Shown here piece by piece: positions 11,072 through 21,755 of a stretch of DNA of 64,000 bases. This DNA is from Phlebopus portentosus (taxonomy: Eukaryota; Basidiomycota; Agaricomycetes; Boletales; Boletinellaceae). Made by a program: the position numbers and the translations under genes. The stretch lies in contig JAYXKI010000018.1 in the NCBI GenBank assembly GCA_037892935.1, positions 744,001 through 808,000 on the forward strand. The letters are read 5' to 3'. Below the pieces are notes generated by a model, which had not been told where the DNA came from, searched no databases, and was given only the letters and a program-made list of their open reading frames with translations. Numbering within the stretch: the stretch's first letter is position 1; every line of letters starts with the position of its first letter.

Positions 11072-11812
11072 ATGTTCACACGACAAGCGAGAACGCTGGA
11101 AACTACATTAAAGAGAATAGTTAACCAAGGACGAGCCAGTCAATGGCCAGAAGTCAAGGACGACTGCGAGAAATGCAAACAAGCACAGCAGATAGGATGG
11201 GACATTTATTGTACAATAATCTCATCACTCTTGATGACAGAGGTATTAGCAATGAACTTCGACATACGAGGGACACATAGAGTATTTCCAGGATACGTTA
11301 CTCAAGAAGGCATACAACAGCCTAATACGAATTATGTGACATTTGAACATATGGTAGCAGTATTCTCACATGATGAACGAGACTATCTAATGAACGCAGG
11401 AGTACAGATTAAATTCCCAAAGCGGAAGCATAAAGAAGAATGTCAATTTATTCATATTAATATTGACATACCATACAGAAGGGGAGCTAATGAAATAGTA
11501 CGACGTATAGCAGAAAATACGATAACTAGAGTTAAGGAATTCATTAGACTCATTGATACAGAAGGAATATCAGTAATGGACGAACGAGTCACAGAGATAT
11601 CAATGGAACACAGGATCAAGTTCGTGATTGGTCCAATTAAGATTCCAATGCCACCGGAAGAAGAATTCACAAGAATGACGACATATCTCCACAAGAGAAG
11701 CTTTCCGGTAGATGATAGAACGCCGGTGGGAAAAACCCCAGGACTTCCAGAAGAAGACATAGTACCCCACAGGCACCAAACCTCGGAAGCCATGGAGATC
11801 GACGATCACTGA
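11072..11812 (+). CDS. LTR-encoded protein of unknown function (246 aa), intact copy
   Basis: An ATG-started frame fills half of the 1505-bp LTR. The predicted protein has an N-terminal CEKC pair followed at eight residues by DIY, a mixed hydrophobic middle, several charged helices, and a Pro/Glu-rich C-terminus ending MEIDDH. I recognise no domain. It lies upstream of the LTR TATA box, so in the 5' LTR it would need its own promoter, and from the 3' LTR it could be read through from the element RNA. The outer element's 3' LTR also holds a long frame (17616-18257) with a CxxC and an [DE]IY at the same spacing. Codons are similar in base use to pol. Confidence 0.6.
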   Translation: MFTRQARTLETTLKRIVNQGRASQWPEVKDDCEKCKQAQQIGWDIYCTIISSLLMTEVLAMNFDIRGTHRVFPGYVTQEGIQQPNTNYVTFEHMVAVFSHDERDYLMNAGVQIKFPKRKHKEECQFIHINIDIPYRRGANEIVRRIAENTITRVKEFIRLIDTEGISVMDERVTEISMEHRIKFVIGPIKIPMPPEEEFTRMTTYLHKRSFPVDDRTPVGKTPGLPEEDIVPHRHQTSEAMEIDDH

Positions 11813-12312
11813 TAAGGAAAGTTAATCTAATCAGGAAGGTGATAAGAAGGGAAGCGATGCATACACATCCACAGGAGTAGTAGAGGAGAGGAAAGCTTTT
11901 ACAACTAGCTCAGGCAAAGTAGCAGCATCAGTCAGCCATCCGAGTCGGAAGAAGAACATAAGTCCTAACTCCAAGGAGAGAAGGCCATAGAACAGTAGAG
12001 AATAAACCAGTGGAGCTCAGAACCAGTACAGGCGCCAGCAGAATAGCTGAGGATAGTAAGTATGCACCAGAGAGTGCTAGTGTCATTAGACCATAACAGT
12101 AGAACTCAGACATTGAAGTACACAGCAAGAAACTAGTAGAACGAACTAGAACATACAGTACAATCGGAATTGACAAGGAATGCACGGAATTGACAAGGAA
12201 AGGGTGGAGCAAGTGGAGCACCTTGTAGAAGGCACTGGAAGGTATACATGGTCAGTAGAAAGACTGAGGTAGATAGTTATAGTAGTATCCTAGCATAGCC
12301 ACACCTGTAGAG

Positions 12313-12320
12313 TATAAAAG
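12313..12320 (+). promoter_or_regulatory. TATA box of the 3' LTR
   Basis: TATAAAAG is identical to the box in the 5' LTR. In this position it could drive transcription into the outer pol fragment. Confidence 0.6.
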
Positions 12321-12520
12321 GAGGCCAAACGAGCCATCCTGAGTAGCAGTTCAATTCATCTCTCCAAACGCCCCTCAAGCGAGTTGGAGCTTTCTCTCAT
12401 ACAAACACTAGTCTGATACTTGTCCTTGCCTGATTCTTTGACATCGCTTATCAATCAGCAGTGTGAGACACTTGCTTCAGTAGTAAGCCATATATTACTC
12501 TTCTTACTCTGATTCTAACA

Positions 12521-12525
12521 CTACC
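12521..12525. repeat. Right copy of 5-bp target site duplication (CTACC)
   Basis: It is the second copy of the bases at 971-975 and immediately follows the 3' LTR. Confidence 0.95.
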
Positions 12526-14930
12526 TAGATGACCTCATTGGCCAAGCGCAAACTGAAAAGGAGCACTGGACACTCCTCAGGGCAATTCTACAGAAATGCC
12601 GAGAACTCGACATCTATCTCAAAATCGAGAAATGTCATTTCCTCCAAACCCAACTCGACTATCTGGGATTTGTAGTAGGAACGAAAGGCATCCAGATGGA
12701 TCCTTACAAACTCAAAGCGATACGAGAATGGCCAATACCAAAGACGAAACGATAGATCCGAAAGTTCCAAGGCTTTTGCAACTTCTACCGAAGATTTATC
12801 AGGAACTATGCCAATTTATACACACCTATTGGCAAACTTATCAAGAAGGATCACAAGTTCATTTGGACAGAAGCACAGGACAAAGCTTTTGAAAGTATCA
12901 AGAAAGCATTCGAAACCGAAGTGGCATTGGCAATGCCAAAACCAGACAGACCATATACATTGGAAACCGATGCATCCGATGTAGCGATTGGTGCAGTCTT
13001 ACAACAAGAAGATGACCAAGGAGAACTGAGACCTTTAGGTTTCATGTCGAAGACACTATCAAGTGCTCAACGAAATTATCCGACGTATGACAAAGAGATG
13101 CTAGCAATCATGGAAGCACTCGGACATTGGAGACACTTATTGGAAGGAACAAAGGAACTAATAACCATCCGAAGTGATCATGCAAACCTCCGATACTTCA
13201 TGACAGCACAGAACCTAACTAGACGTCAAGCAAGATGGGCACTAGAGTTGTCACGATATAACTTCAAGATTCTCCATTGGCCAGGCAAGAAGAATCAGGC
13301 AGATGCACTATCATGACGAGCCGATTATATGCCAGAGGACAAGGATAACTTAGGTGTTACCTTGCTACCACCCGATATGATCGAGCAACAGACATTGCGA
13401 CGAACCGAGATCAATGGTCTATACAGGCTAAAAACAGAAATGGTCACCATCTCTGATCCAATCATCAGAACGATCAAGAGACACTACAATACTGAGGAGG
13501 CCAAGAAGGAAATATTGGCAATCAAGAAGAGCAACGGCTACAGTTACAGGAATGGCTTGCACTATGTAACCAATGCATTATATGTCCCGCCGTCCGCCAA
13601 CCTAAAAGCATTGCTAATCCGAAGGCGCCATGACCATAAGCTCGCAGGCCACCCAGGAGCAGAAAAGACCATAGAACTTGTAAAGCGATCATACTATTGG
13701 CCGAAGATGGAAGAGATGATCCGAGAATATATCTCATCCTATGACATATGTCAACGTGCAAAACCGATTCGGCAGTTTCGAAATCCGCCGCTCCAACCGT
13801 TGCAGGCACCGCATCAACCATGGGAAACCATAACCTGTGACCTGATTACCGATTTACCAGTCAGCAATGAAGGCTACAGTTTGATACTTGTTATAGTGGA
13901 CAAACTCACTAAAATGGGGAAGTTCATTCCTTGCCAGGGGATACCCAATGCTAAGCAGTTGGCACGCTTGTTTCGCCAACACATCTTCAAATACTACGGG
14001 GCCCCTAAACAAGTAATCTCCGACCGAGGTAGCAACTTCACTGCGCAATTCCTCAAGGAGTTCTGCAGACTCATCGATGTCGAGTGGAAAACTAGTACAG
14101 TGTATCATCCACAAACCGATGGTCAAACCGAGTGACTCAATCAAGAACTCGAACAGTACTTATGCTGCTACGTGTCCTACCGCCAAACAGATTGGGCAGA
14201 GTACATCGATATAGCAGAATTCGCCTACAACAATCGAAAACACAGTACCACTCATCAGTCACCATTCTATACACTGTATGGATGGCACCCTCACCTGGAT
14301 GTTGCGGAGACCGGTGATTCAAACGTGCCAGAAGCAATAAATCACCTAGAGGAGCTTCGACAAGTACAGCAAGAAGCCTATAATTCAATTAGGCAAGCGA
14401 ACGAGGCAATGAAGCTTTATGCAGACCTGCATCGAGGCAAACTGCCAGAGTACAAGCCAGGAGACAAAGTGTTACTAGACATGAGGAATCTCAGTCGATT
14501 GGAACCGACAAAGAAACTTGCAATGAAATGGGCAGGCCCTTATAAAGTCGAGAAGGCAGTCGGACAAGTGTCATTCAGATTACGCTTACCTGAAACCCTT
14601 CCGATCCACCCTGTATTCCATGCAAGTCTTCTCAGGCCTTACAAGCGAAAGGACTACCCTGGAAGACCCACACTAGATGAGCCACCACCTATTGAAGTGG
14701 AGGGCCAAGCGGAATATGAAGTGGAGACAATTCATGATACACGACGTCATTGAAACAAGATACAGTATCTTATTCAATGGAAAGGATACCAAGAGCGAAC
14801 ATGGGAGCCACTCGATAATCTCAAGAACTCCTATCAAATGATAGAAGAGTTCCACAAGAGGTACCCTCAGGCGATGAGGCCACCAAACCTTAATCAATGG
14901 ATCGCCGAACGAAGACAAATTAGGAGATAA
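12526..14930 (+). pseudogene. Outer element pol, 3' part: RT end, RNase H, integrase, chromodomain, four in-frame stops
   Basis: The frame resumes exactly at the catalytic aspartates of the RT and reads in one frame to TAA at 14928-14930. RT thumb and RNase H (ETDASD near 12963) are followed by the integrase zinc finger near 13640-13760, the DDE core (TCDLI, SDRGSN, QTDGQTE), and a chromodomain with IQWKGY and TWEP near 14763-14811. In-frame stops are TAG at 12753, TGA at 13314, TGA at 14133 and TGA at 14751. The three TGAs each look like CGA decayed at CpG and the TAG like CAG. The first zinc-finger Cys reads Tyr (SSYDIC). There are no frameshifts. The protein is related to but clearly distinct from the inner Pol. 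Confidence 0.92.
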
Positions 14931-15184
14931 TTGCATCACATGCACTCCACCCGATGGAGCTGCATATAGAGCCACAATAGAGATGATGAGTAAGGTATCC
15001 AACGACCTTACCAAGCAATGACATCACAGTGGCACCTCAAAGCGATAGCAGAAGAACACAAATTAGGCAAGAGAGAGGCGACATACCAGCAAGATGGTAT
15101 AAAAGACGAAGAAACTCGAGCTGAAGGATCATCAACTCGAATCCTAACAGCTACCCATCTCTCAAAGACAACTACTGCTCAGAC

Positions 15185-16183
15185 ATGCCAGTCTTCGACG
15201 AACTCCAAGCATTCAGTGCACCTGAAGATGCACCTGATTGGACGTTTGTACTAAAGCCACCTAATGAACGTTATCAATGGCTACAGCTATGCAACCGCTT
15301 TAACCAAGAGAACTACGAAGGAGAGATCATACCCTCATGCTCAGGAAAATACTTCGATGACCTATTCAACAAATGGAACGCAGTCCATCAGCCAGCTGAA
15401 GAACAACCTGATCTTATGATACCGAAGCAACCAGAAGGACAACTGCTTAAACTCAGTAACCCTCGAGATGCAGCAGTTCGACGACTCAACAACGATGCAT
15501 TCCTTACCTATGCAGTCGAACTCGAGACACAAGCCTTACATCGAGGACAAATCGACTTCAGCCATGAGCCGACATACAAGAATGTCATGGGCATCTACCA
15601 TTCAGCAATTCAAATTTGCACCTATAGACGAGGCCTGACAATCGCAACTCTTAACCGAATAATGCAATGGAGCCACTATCATCCCATCAGCGTGGATATG
15701 ATGAAGTACATGAACTACCTAGCTGATCAGACAGCCTTTTACGCTTCCCATGCCATGCAGTTCATGGTGGTACTCAACATGACAAAGTACTACGAAGGTA
15801 CTATGTACCAGGAGCTCATTCGAGCCAGACGATCTACAGGCCAAGCGAATGGTCTGTCAATTGATGACATCACACACCACTTAGTCGAAGGAAGGATAGT
15901 CAACTATGATCCACAATACCTTATGAAACTCAACGAGCGAGAAGAGGAAGCAAGGGAAAGACTACAGGCGACAAGACATCTGATGATGGAGGATATGATG
16001 ATTACGATCTATCAGTATCCAAACGAGATCTACCAGCCAGACAACATGCTCACAATCACAGAGCAGGACGAGGAATTTGGTTCATCAGATGAAACCGATT
16101 CAGACGATTCAGATGAGGTTAACGAACTACCGCCTACACCGATGAACTCACAGGAAACTATGCCTGAGAGTAAAGAACTATGA
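15185..16183 (+). CDS. Accessory protein of the outer element, after pol (332 aa)
   Basis: A long ATG-started frame sits about 250 bp after the end of pol on the same strand, still within the element. The protein is largely helical in appearance, with a Met/Tyr-rich middle (a HAMQFMVVLNMTKYYEG stretch near two thirds), a charged helix (EREEEARERL) and a very acidic Ser/Asp/Glu C-terminus. I recognise no known domain. It is unbroken although pol has four stops, which is notable at this length. It could be an envelope-replacing or Gag-like accessory protein, or a captured gene. Its position is roughly where other Ty3/gypsy families carry third ORFs. Confidence 0.6.
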   Translation: MPVFDELQAFSAPEDAPDWTFVLKPPNERYQWLQLCNRFNQENYEGEIIPSCSGKYFDDLFNKWNAVHQPAEEQPDLMIPKQPEGQLLKLSNPRDAAVRRLNNDAFLTYAVELETQALHRGQIDFSHEPTYKNVMGIYHSAIQICTYRRGLTIATLNRIMQWSHYHPISVDMMKYMNYLADQTAFYASHAMQFMVVLNMTKYYEGTMYQELIRARRSTGQANGLSIDDITHHLVEGRIVNYDPQYLMKLNEREEEARERLQATRHLMMEDMMITIYQYPNEIYQPDNMLTITEQDEEFGSSDETDSDDSDEVNELPPTPMNSQETMPESKEL

Positions 16184-16767
16184 TTTATGCAAGCTTTTCA
16201 TTATTCTTTTATGCAACCCCTTTCCTATATCGCGACCTGACATGGTCAATTATGCATTCCATTCTTTCTATGGTATCTATGGTCACATCTGACCAAATTA
16301 TGCCTTTATGCAACCATTATTCCCAACTCGCTATGGTATTTATTCACCATATTCACTGAAATGCCAAGTTGTGAATAAGTTGATGGGCGGTTTAAGCCTA
16401 CTTGGTTTAACCAACTATCAACTGTTGCACTTCTTGTGCATCCCAGTGATACATGGCACATTATGCACCCTTTTCTTATCTTCTATGCAGAGGAAGAGGA
16501 GCCAATAGGCACTCAGACTCTATTTTACTTTTCGAAAAACCCCTTTGGAGGCGGGCGAACCATAGGTGAACCTATTGCTGTGTACTGGGATGGTTAAATA
16601 TCACCCCATACCCAGTCAATACACCAGGCAAGCCACTTCCAAAGTAACAGAAAACTCATTCAGTAATGACTTTATAACTTTTTCTTTCTTATCATTTTCA
16701 ATTGCGTCATAATCTTTTACATGATGCATATTTTACATTTCACATTCACATCCCGTCCCACCACCCT
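16184..16767. other. Noncoding stretch in the outer element
   Basis: No gene is seen. The region is T-rich with several TTATGCA-like repeats between about 16180 and 16480 and a run of pyrimidines after 16680. Confidence 0.4.
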
Positions 16768-17094
16768 TTACAAATCGACAACTTCCCAAACACCCTTCTC
16801 ACGACTTTCCTGCGCTGAAATACCTGCTTTATCGACAGCTTTAGCTGAACTCGAAGGCGCATCAGGGTCAGGGAATATGCAGTTGACGCGCTGCCAAATT
16901 TCTGCAGTCCTTTCATTAGGAACCGATTGCATCTCATAATCGTTCTCCTATAGGACTATCAGCAGCTGCAACCTGCAAACAGAGGCAAGAGAACTCACCT
17001 CATTACGCCTCCTGCGATCTAAAATCCAAAGATTCACGCCGAAAATTGCGACAAGAGCGATGAAAACAACGCAGACAGCGACGACTTTGGACAT
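16768..17094 (-). CDS. Minus-strand small two-exon single-pass membrane protein in the outer element (91 aa)
   Basis: Read on the minus strand, exon 1 (17094-16999) starts with ATG and encodes 32 residues. These are one hydrophobic helix of Val, Ala, Ile and Phe, followed by a strongly basic patch (DRRRR). A 51-bp intron (16998-16948) has donor GTGAGT and acceptor CTATAG. Exon 2 (16947-16768) continues in phase 0 with 59 polar, acidic-leaning residues to TAA. An in-frame ATG 36 bp further upstream is an alternative start. The design (about 33-residue TM exon, basic stop-transfer, about 50-bp intron, polar tail) matches the inner element's 10599-10866 gene, but here it is antisense to pol. Function unknown. 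Confidence 0.5.
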
Positions 17095-17205
17095 AACTGG
17101 GCAGTGATGATGATGGTTTGATAGCAACATCAACTATCACTAGGCGACTCCTTAATCCGAGCTTTCTCACGGATTAGGATAAACATTTCTCCAAAAGTTC
17201 ATCTT

Positions 17206-17218
17206 AGGAGGGGGGTAG
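17206..17218 (+). promoter_or_regulatory. Polypurine tract of the outer element
   Basis: AGGAGGGGGGTAG immediately precedes a TG-starting sequence and marks the start of the 3' LTR. Confidence 0.65.
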
Positions 17219-18785
17219 TGAAAGGATCCGCTCAAAAACTCACGTCAAGATCGACACGATTGGCAGATCAACAGGATCAGCATTCCAAACGCGACTAGTA
17301 ACAGTCCAGCAGTCACTAGAGCCAAACTACTGTTAACGCGACCAAGGCAATGGTCATAGGCATCAACGGCAATAAATGGGCACCTAAGAAGCACGCCACA
17401 AGTACGTAACCCCGCGGACTACTTAGCACCGCCGACCGGTAATTACCACCGCCGATTTACTACCGCCAACCGTCACCTTAACACCGCCGACCAAACTCCC
17501 AATCCGACCTGATTAAAAGAAGTCAAGAAGCGATCAAAACTACTAGAAGCCCGAGAAGTCTAGAACGCAACTACTAAAGCCTAACACCTAAAGTCTAAAG
17601 GCTAATCCGATCCCAATGGAGACATCACTGGCATTCCAGCACTGTCAGACTTGTGCCCGAGTGTACATGGTCCTTTATGAGATATACTTCACAGTATGTC
17701 ATGCTACAAGTGAAACACATGACTGCCAAATCGAAGTCCAACGTCACACACAAGAAGCGTTACATGCCAATCCACCAAATCCTATAATACCCAAGCGACA
17801 TGAGGAACTCATTGTTACAACTCGAACCCCTCGAGCTGCAGACCCGATAACTTGGAGGATACTAGGATGGTACAAGCCAGAGCTGCATAACTCATGTCCA
17901 GCCTCTACAGTACAAGCAAACCTTTATTTACCAAGGAATGCAAACCTGGACACCAAGCAACTACAACTGGTACTCCAAAGAAGGATATGGCAATACATTC
18001 GCGATGTTCAACTCCCAGGCAAAGCATGGCTAGTCACTCGAACACAACTGCATCCCCCAGCGGAACTCATACAGTTCATGGTATGCATTGGACCATACTC
18101 TACACCAACCCGACATTTCAATACCGATGTGCGAGTTGTGCTTACACCCTTCGGACCACAAGACGAACAGCAAAGAGTCACATATCGAGCTGCCTACATT
18201 GCACCAAGAGCTACAATACCACCTGGTGATGGAATCGACGTCATAGTGGAGCACTGACAGTGGAGCTTTCCATACTGGAGCAGCACCTCTATTGTCTCAG
18301 TCAGCAACCCCACAGAATTCTGTCATAGTGGGAATACATTGGAGCAAAGTGGCGCTCAGTGGAGCAGAATGACGAAGGAAGTGATGTAATGGTGGAGAGA
18401 AGTGGAGCAAGGTAGAGCATGGTGGAGTAAAGTGGAGAGAAGATGAGTAAGAAATAGGATGGAAAATGGATTATCTAGAAAGCATAAATAGCGTTAGAAG
18501 TAGGCCCTCTTTCCCCCATCTTTCGATCCTCTTAACATACAGCGACAGTGTCTTACTACACTATCCATTGTGTGCTTTGTACTACTACGCCTCTTGGAAA
18601 TCCCAATCTGCTCTTACTTTACCTTGTCTCTGAAAGCATTCCTTACCAGGACTGCAACTAGGAAGGACAGTAAGGGGACCGTGTGGTACAGCTAAACGTG
18701 GGTAGATAGATCACCTCTGCACAACATACCGCTGCTTAGGCAAAAGGATCGAAACCGGTGTAACCCCGGACCTACACCTTTAACA
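17219..18785 (+). repeat. Outer element 3' LTR (approximate)
   Basis: It begins TGAAAGG after the purine tract and probably ends near CCTTTAACA at 18777-18785. It contains a long frame (17616-18257) and a TATA-like CATAAATAG near 18482. The matching 5' LTR is off the left edge, so the ends cannot be verified here. Confidence 0.6.
17616..18257 (+). CDS. LTR-encoded protein of the outer element (213 aa)
   Basis: This ATG-started frame lies inside the inferred 3' LTR. Near the N-terminus it has CQTC followed after eight residues by EIY, the same spacing as CEKC to DIY in the inner LTR protein. The rest is a mix of hydrophobic and charged residues with many Pro and Gln. No known domain is recognised. 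Beyond this motif, similarity to the inner LTR protein is weak by eye, so homology is only suggested. It lies upstream of the LTR's own TATA-like box. Confidence 0.45.
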   Translation: METSLAFQHCQTCARVYMVLYEIYFTVCHATSETHDCQIEVQRHTQEALHANPPNPIIPKRHEELIVTTRTPRAADPITWRILGWYKPELHNSCPASTVQANLYLPRNANLDTKQLQLVLQRRIWQYIRDVQLPGKAWLVTRTQLHPPAELIQFMVCIGPYSTPTRHFNTDVRVVLTPFGPQDEQQRVTYRAAYIAPRATIPPGDGIDVIVEH

Positions 18786-20560
18786 ATAAGACAGTAAAAA
18801 TGAGCAATGTTTTAAGAGTATTTTACAACCTGAAACCATTTCATAAATCTTATAGTGCCAGACAAGTAATTAGCCACTCACTATGAGTATAAAGTGCTAA
18901 GACCTCAAGTGTAAAAATATCTTAGAAGTGTTAAACTAGATTAAAAAACTCTTGAGGTGATGTATCAAGATGTCATACAGTCTATCAGAACAATAGTATA
19001 TCAGTCTTAGAATTTGATTAAATTACCGAAACTATCAGAATATGAAAGAATGCTTACTAGCTACGTTTCTTGACCAGCCACTGAAATTATTTATAGGGTA
19101 TCTCTCAGATCTGTATTGCTGATCAAATTTAATATATTCTACATCTATATCAAGTAAGCAATTAGTTTCTTAGACAATAAGATATAGCAGATAATACTAA
19201 GCTTACTTATAATAATGAGGTTACTTCAAGAGAAAGAAATTCTTTGATAGATGCAAGATTAAGCAATGAGTGTCGTTACTCTTAAAAAAGTTCTCACTGA
19301 CAGAGTAGCAGCAATATAGTTCCAAAAATGCTAATATATCAATTCTTGATGCAAAAGGTGTCAGATACTATAAAAAGGTACAATTGTGTATATGCAAGTC
19401 ACTCACTACAAAGTAGATACATGCAATACTGATAGACTTGTGATAATTGTTCTATTAGATATATATTAGAGATGATATTGACAGCCTGTTGGTATGAAGG
19501 CAGCTTAGTCAAAAGTATTTCATCTATGTATATATATAATATGATTAATCATTCTTTTTCATAACAGAAATCTTTTGTTATACTTCATAGTCCATCTAGT
19601 GCACTAAAAGATGTTCAGATTTAGTATTTTTATTTGAGATTGCTTGATACATATACTAGTATCATAGAGCAAGATGATGATAATAGCAAGCTAGAAACTA
19701 AGTAACATGTTTTGCTAATATATGTAGGTATGAATAACTTTAGTATTTAGAGCTACCTTGTCTTTGACATAGATCAAAAGTAATATGCTAAGAGTAGCTT
19801 ATAGGGAAGAAGAATATAGAAACTAGATACAAATAATAAGATGATTGTATTGACCCACAGATGACTCTAGTAAACTTTTATGTATAATCTTCTTAAACTA
19901 TCCTAGGGTTTCAGTAAAGGGCAATGCTATTTAATTGTATTAGCCTAGGTTGGACTTTTCTATCAATCTGCCAATTCTGGAACACTGTACAATCAGTGTT
20001 GGTATCAAATTCTTGCAATAATGTCTAACTAACAAAGATAATCATTGTATAAAACATTGTTAAGAGATTGGGGTAATCCTAAAAATGTTGTATCTAAAAC
20101 TATCATAGTAAATGAGTAAATGACAATTGTAAGGAGAGTAAATTTCAATGTCAACTGTTCTCTAAATAAGTGAAGTATAAAATATAGGCGAAAGCTAAGA
20201 AACTGGATTTTCTCAAATCACCAGGTCTAAGATCTATAAGGGGCAGAATTATTTCTGAGCCACTTATATAAGAAACAGAATTTAAAAGCTTGCCTCTGAT
20301 TAGCTAGATTTTAATTTCAGATTAAGAATTTCAGTTTCAGATTAAAATTTTCAAGTTTGAAAATAGGGTTATCCTAGAGTCATGTACTGATGATATCATG
20401 TAACTTCCTGAGCCTGTTGTAAGCCCCAGAGTCTGTGTAAGTCTGGTTAGAACCCAGCACCAGTATAGGCATCAGTAAGAGCTGCAGTGAGGACACTAAC
20501 CGACTAACAACTGTACTATGGAGGATGCTCACTGCTACTCCCTGTTAAGAAAGTGTTACA
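18786..20560. other. AT-rich degenerate repeat DNA, no gene
   Basis: No reading frame of interest is found. CpG is very scarce and TA-rich words dominate, as in long-decayed transposons. Bases about 20224-20400 resemble the copia LTR near 58628-58760 (shared CTGAGCCACTTA, AGAATT and TCTGATT words in the same order and orientation). This suggests an old relative of that element. Confidence 0.5.
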
Positions 20561-21755
20561 TATGAGGTTTTTAGAGTAGTAAGAGTTAGACAGGCCCACT
20601 ATATATATTGCCTCTTGGTGTTAGCTAATACTCAAGAACCCCAATTTCACTGGCATGCTCCCACTAACTGACAATAGCATTAAAAAATTTATCTTATCAT
20701 CACTCTAGGGGTGCCTTTAACCCCTTACTATTACCCTCTCTATTAGCACCTCATCTATAATGAGTACTTAGTTTAACTGGAAAGGCATGGTGGAGATCCC
20801 ACCTGTGATGGCACTCAAACTATGACAGACTGCCTTTGGGCCCCTACTTGTGACTAGGAGAGAGGGGGGCAACTTTTCCCCTAGCAACTCCCAGATGCAA
20901 GCGGTGATATGTGCATATGGCTGTAATAACTCTAAACCAGGTTTTCCCAGAACTACTTATAGGTGAATGGCACGTAATTATCTGTTCACCTAACATCACA
21001 CCACGCCCGACAAACAAGGTCCAAAAAGACCTAAAACTAATGAAACAATTATTATATTCCCTAAACCAGGGGAGTTTTTTAGAGGGCCACCCCAATTTTT
21101 TTCTCCCATCCCTTGATACTTTGGCGCTGAGGCCAAACTCAGTACATAAACTGTGCCCCACACAGTAGGAAATTGCCTTCCCTGGGGTGTCCCCTTGCTG
21201 AGCCCCAGGAGCAGAAAACTGCGAAGTCGAACTGTGGAAAAGTGATGGTGGAGATGTTTTGTCATGCCGGTAACTAGGCTGGATGCCGCCAGATGCCGCC
21301 AAGGCAAATTGAAGAAGTCACCTATTCATCAGTAGCCAAGAGAAGCTCAAGGTCCTGTGGTCGATGGGAGCGGCAAGTGGAACGGGAAGGTGGAGTCGGG
21401 ATTCAGAGGGGTCGTATAAACTGAGGAATGTTTGTTTTTTTTACCCTCGCTTACTTTCAAATAAATCACGCTTTATGACCCGCCGCAGATCTTCACAGAC
21501 GCCGATCACCAAATCTGGTCGAACAACGTACTCGGGCTAGAAACGGAGATGTGCTGAGATTGGATAACATTACAGAGACAGCGATGTGTGATGCCGCCAA
21601 AGCAGTGATGTCATGGCCACTTGCTCTTGGCGGAATGGACGTTACTGTTACTGTATACTGTTACTGTACCACAGATGCGGTAATCCAGATGTACGTACGA
21701 ATAATTTACGAGAAACAGTCGTGTCACCACCAGAAGGTCCACGACAAGTGTCCTA
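20561..21755. other. Intergenic stretch before the gene island, no gene
   Basis: Open frames of up to about 150 codons occur on the minus strand between 20844 and 21307, but they overlap each other in two frames and show no recognisable protein. Composition changes from AT-rich repeat to normal genic DNA around 21300. Confidence 0.4.

Larger units (their letters stand above)
976..12520 (+). mobile_element. Inner full-length Ty3/gypsy chromodomain element (11,545 bp)
   Basis: Two LTRs of identical length (1505 bp) begin TGTTAG and end CTAACA, and a 5-bp CTACC duplication flanks them. Between them lie an upstream frame pair (2504-3887), gag with a zinc knuckle, pol (protease, RT, RNase H, integrase, chromodomain), a hairpin-rich noncoding block, an 89-codon frame, a two-exon small membrane-protein frame, and a purine-rich tract before the 3' LTR. 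By eye the LTRs differ at 13 positions (about 99% identical), so the insertion is fairly young. This copy is nevertheless inactivated by stops in gag and pol and by a changed RT catalytic residue. Confidence 0.96.
11016..12520 (+). repeat. Inner element 3' LTR (1505 bp)
   Basis: It has the same length and termini as the 5' LTR and differs at 13 positions by eye. It holds the intact 246-codon LTR frame (11072-11812) and a TATAAAAG box at 12313-12320. It is followed by the second CTACC. Confidence 0.96.
1..18785 (+). mobile_element. Outer Ty3/gypsy chromodomain retrotransposon, 5' end outside window, split by the inner element
   Basis: This older LTR retrotransposon is interrupted. Its pol reads from position 1 to 975, stops at the inner element (976-12520), and resumes at 12526. 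Reverse transcriptase, RNase H, integrase and a chromodomain follow in order. After pol come an extra reading frame (15185-16183), a minus-strand two-exon frame (16768-17094), a polypurine tract and a 3' LTR (17219 to about 18785). The 5' LTR, gag and protease are not in the window. Pol carries four in-frame stops, so this copy is dead. The right boundary is inferred from the CA-type LTR end and is approximate. Confidence 0.88.

Noticed and set aside
20844..21307. Minus-strand open frames of 103 and 152 codons
   Set aside because: They overlap in two frames, lack recognisable motifs and lie in repeat-like DNA.
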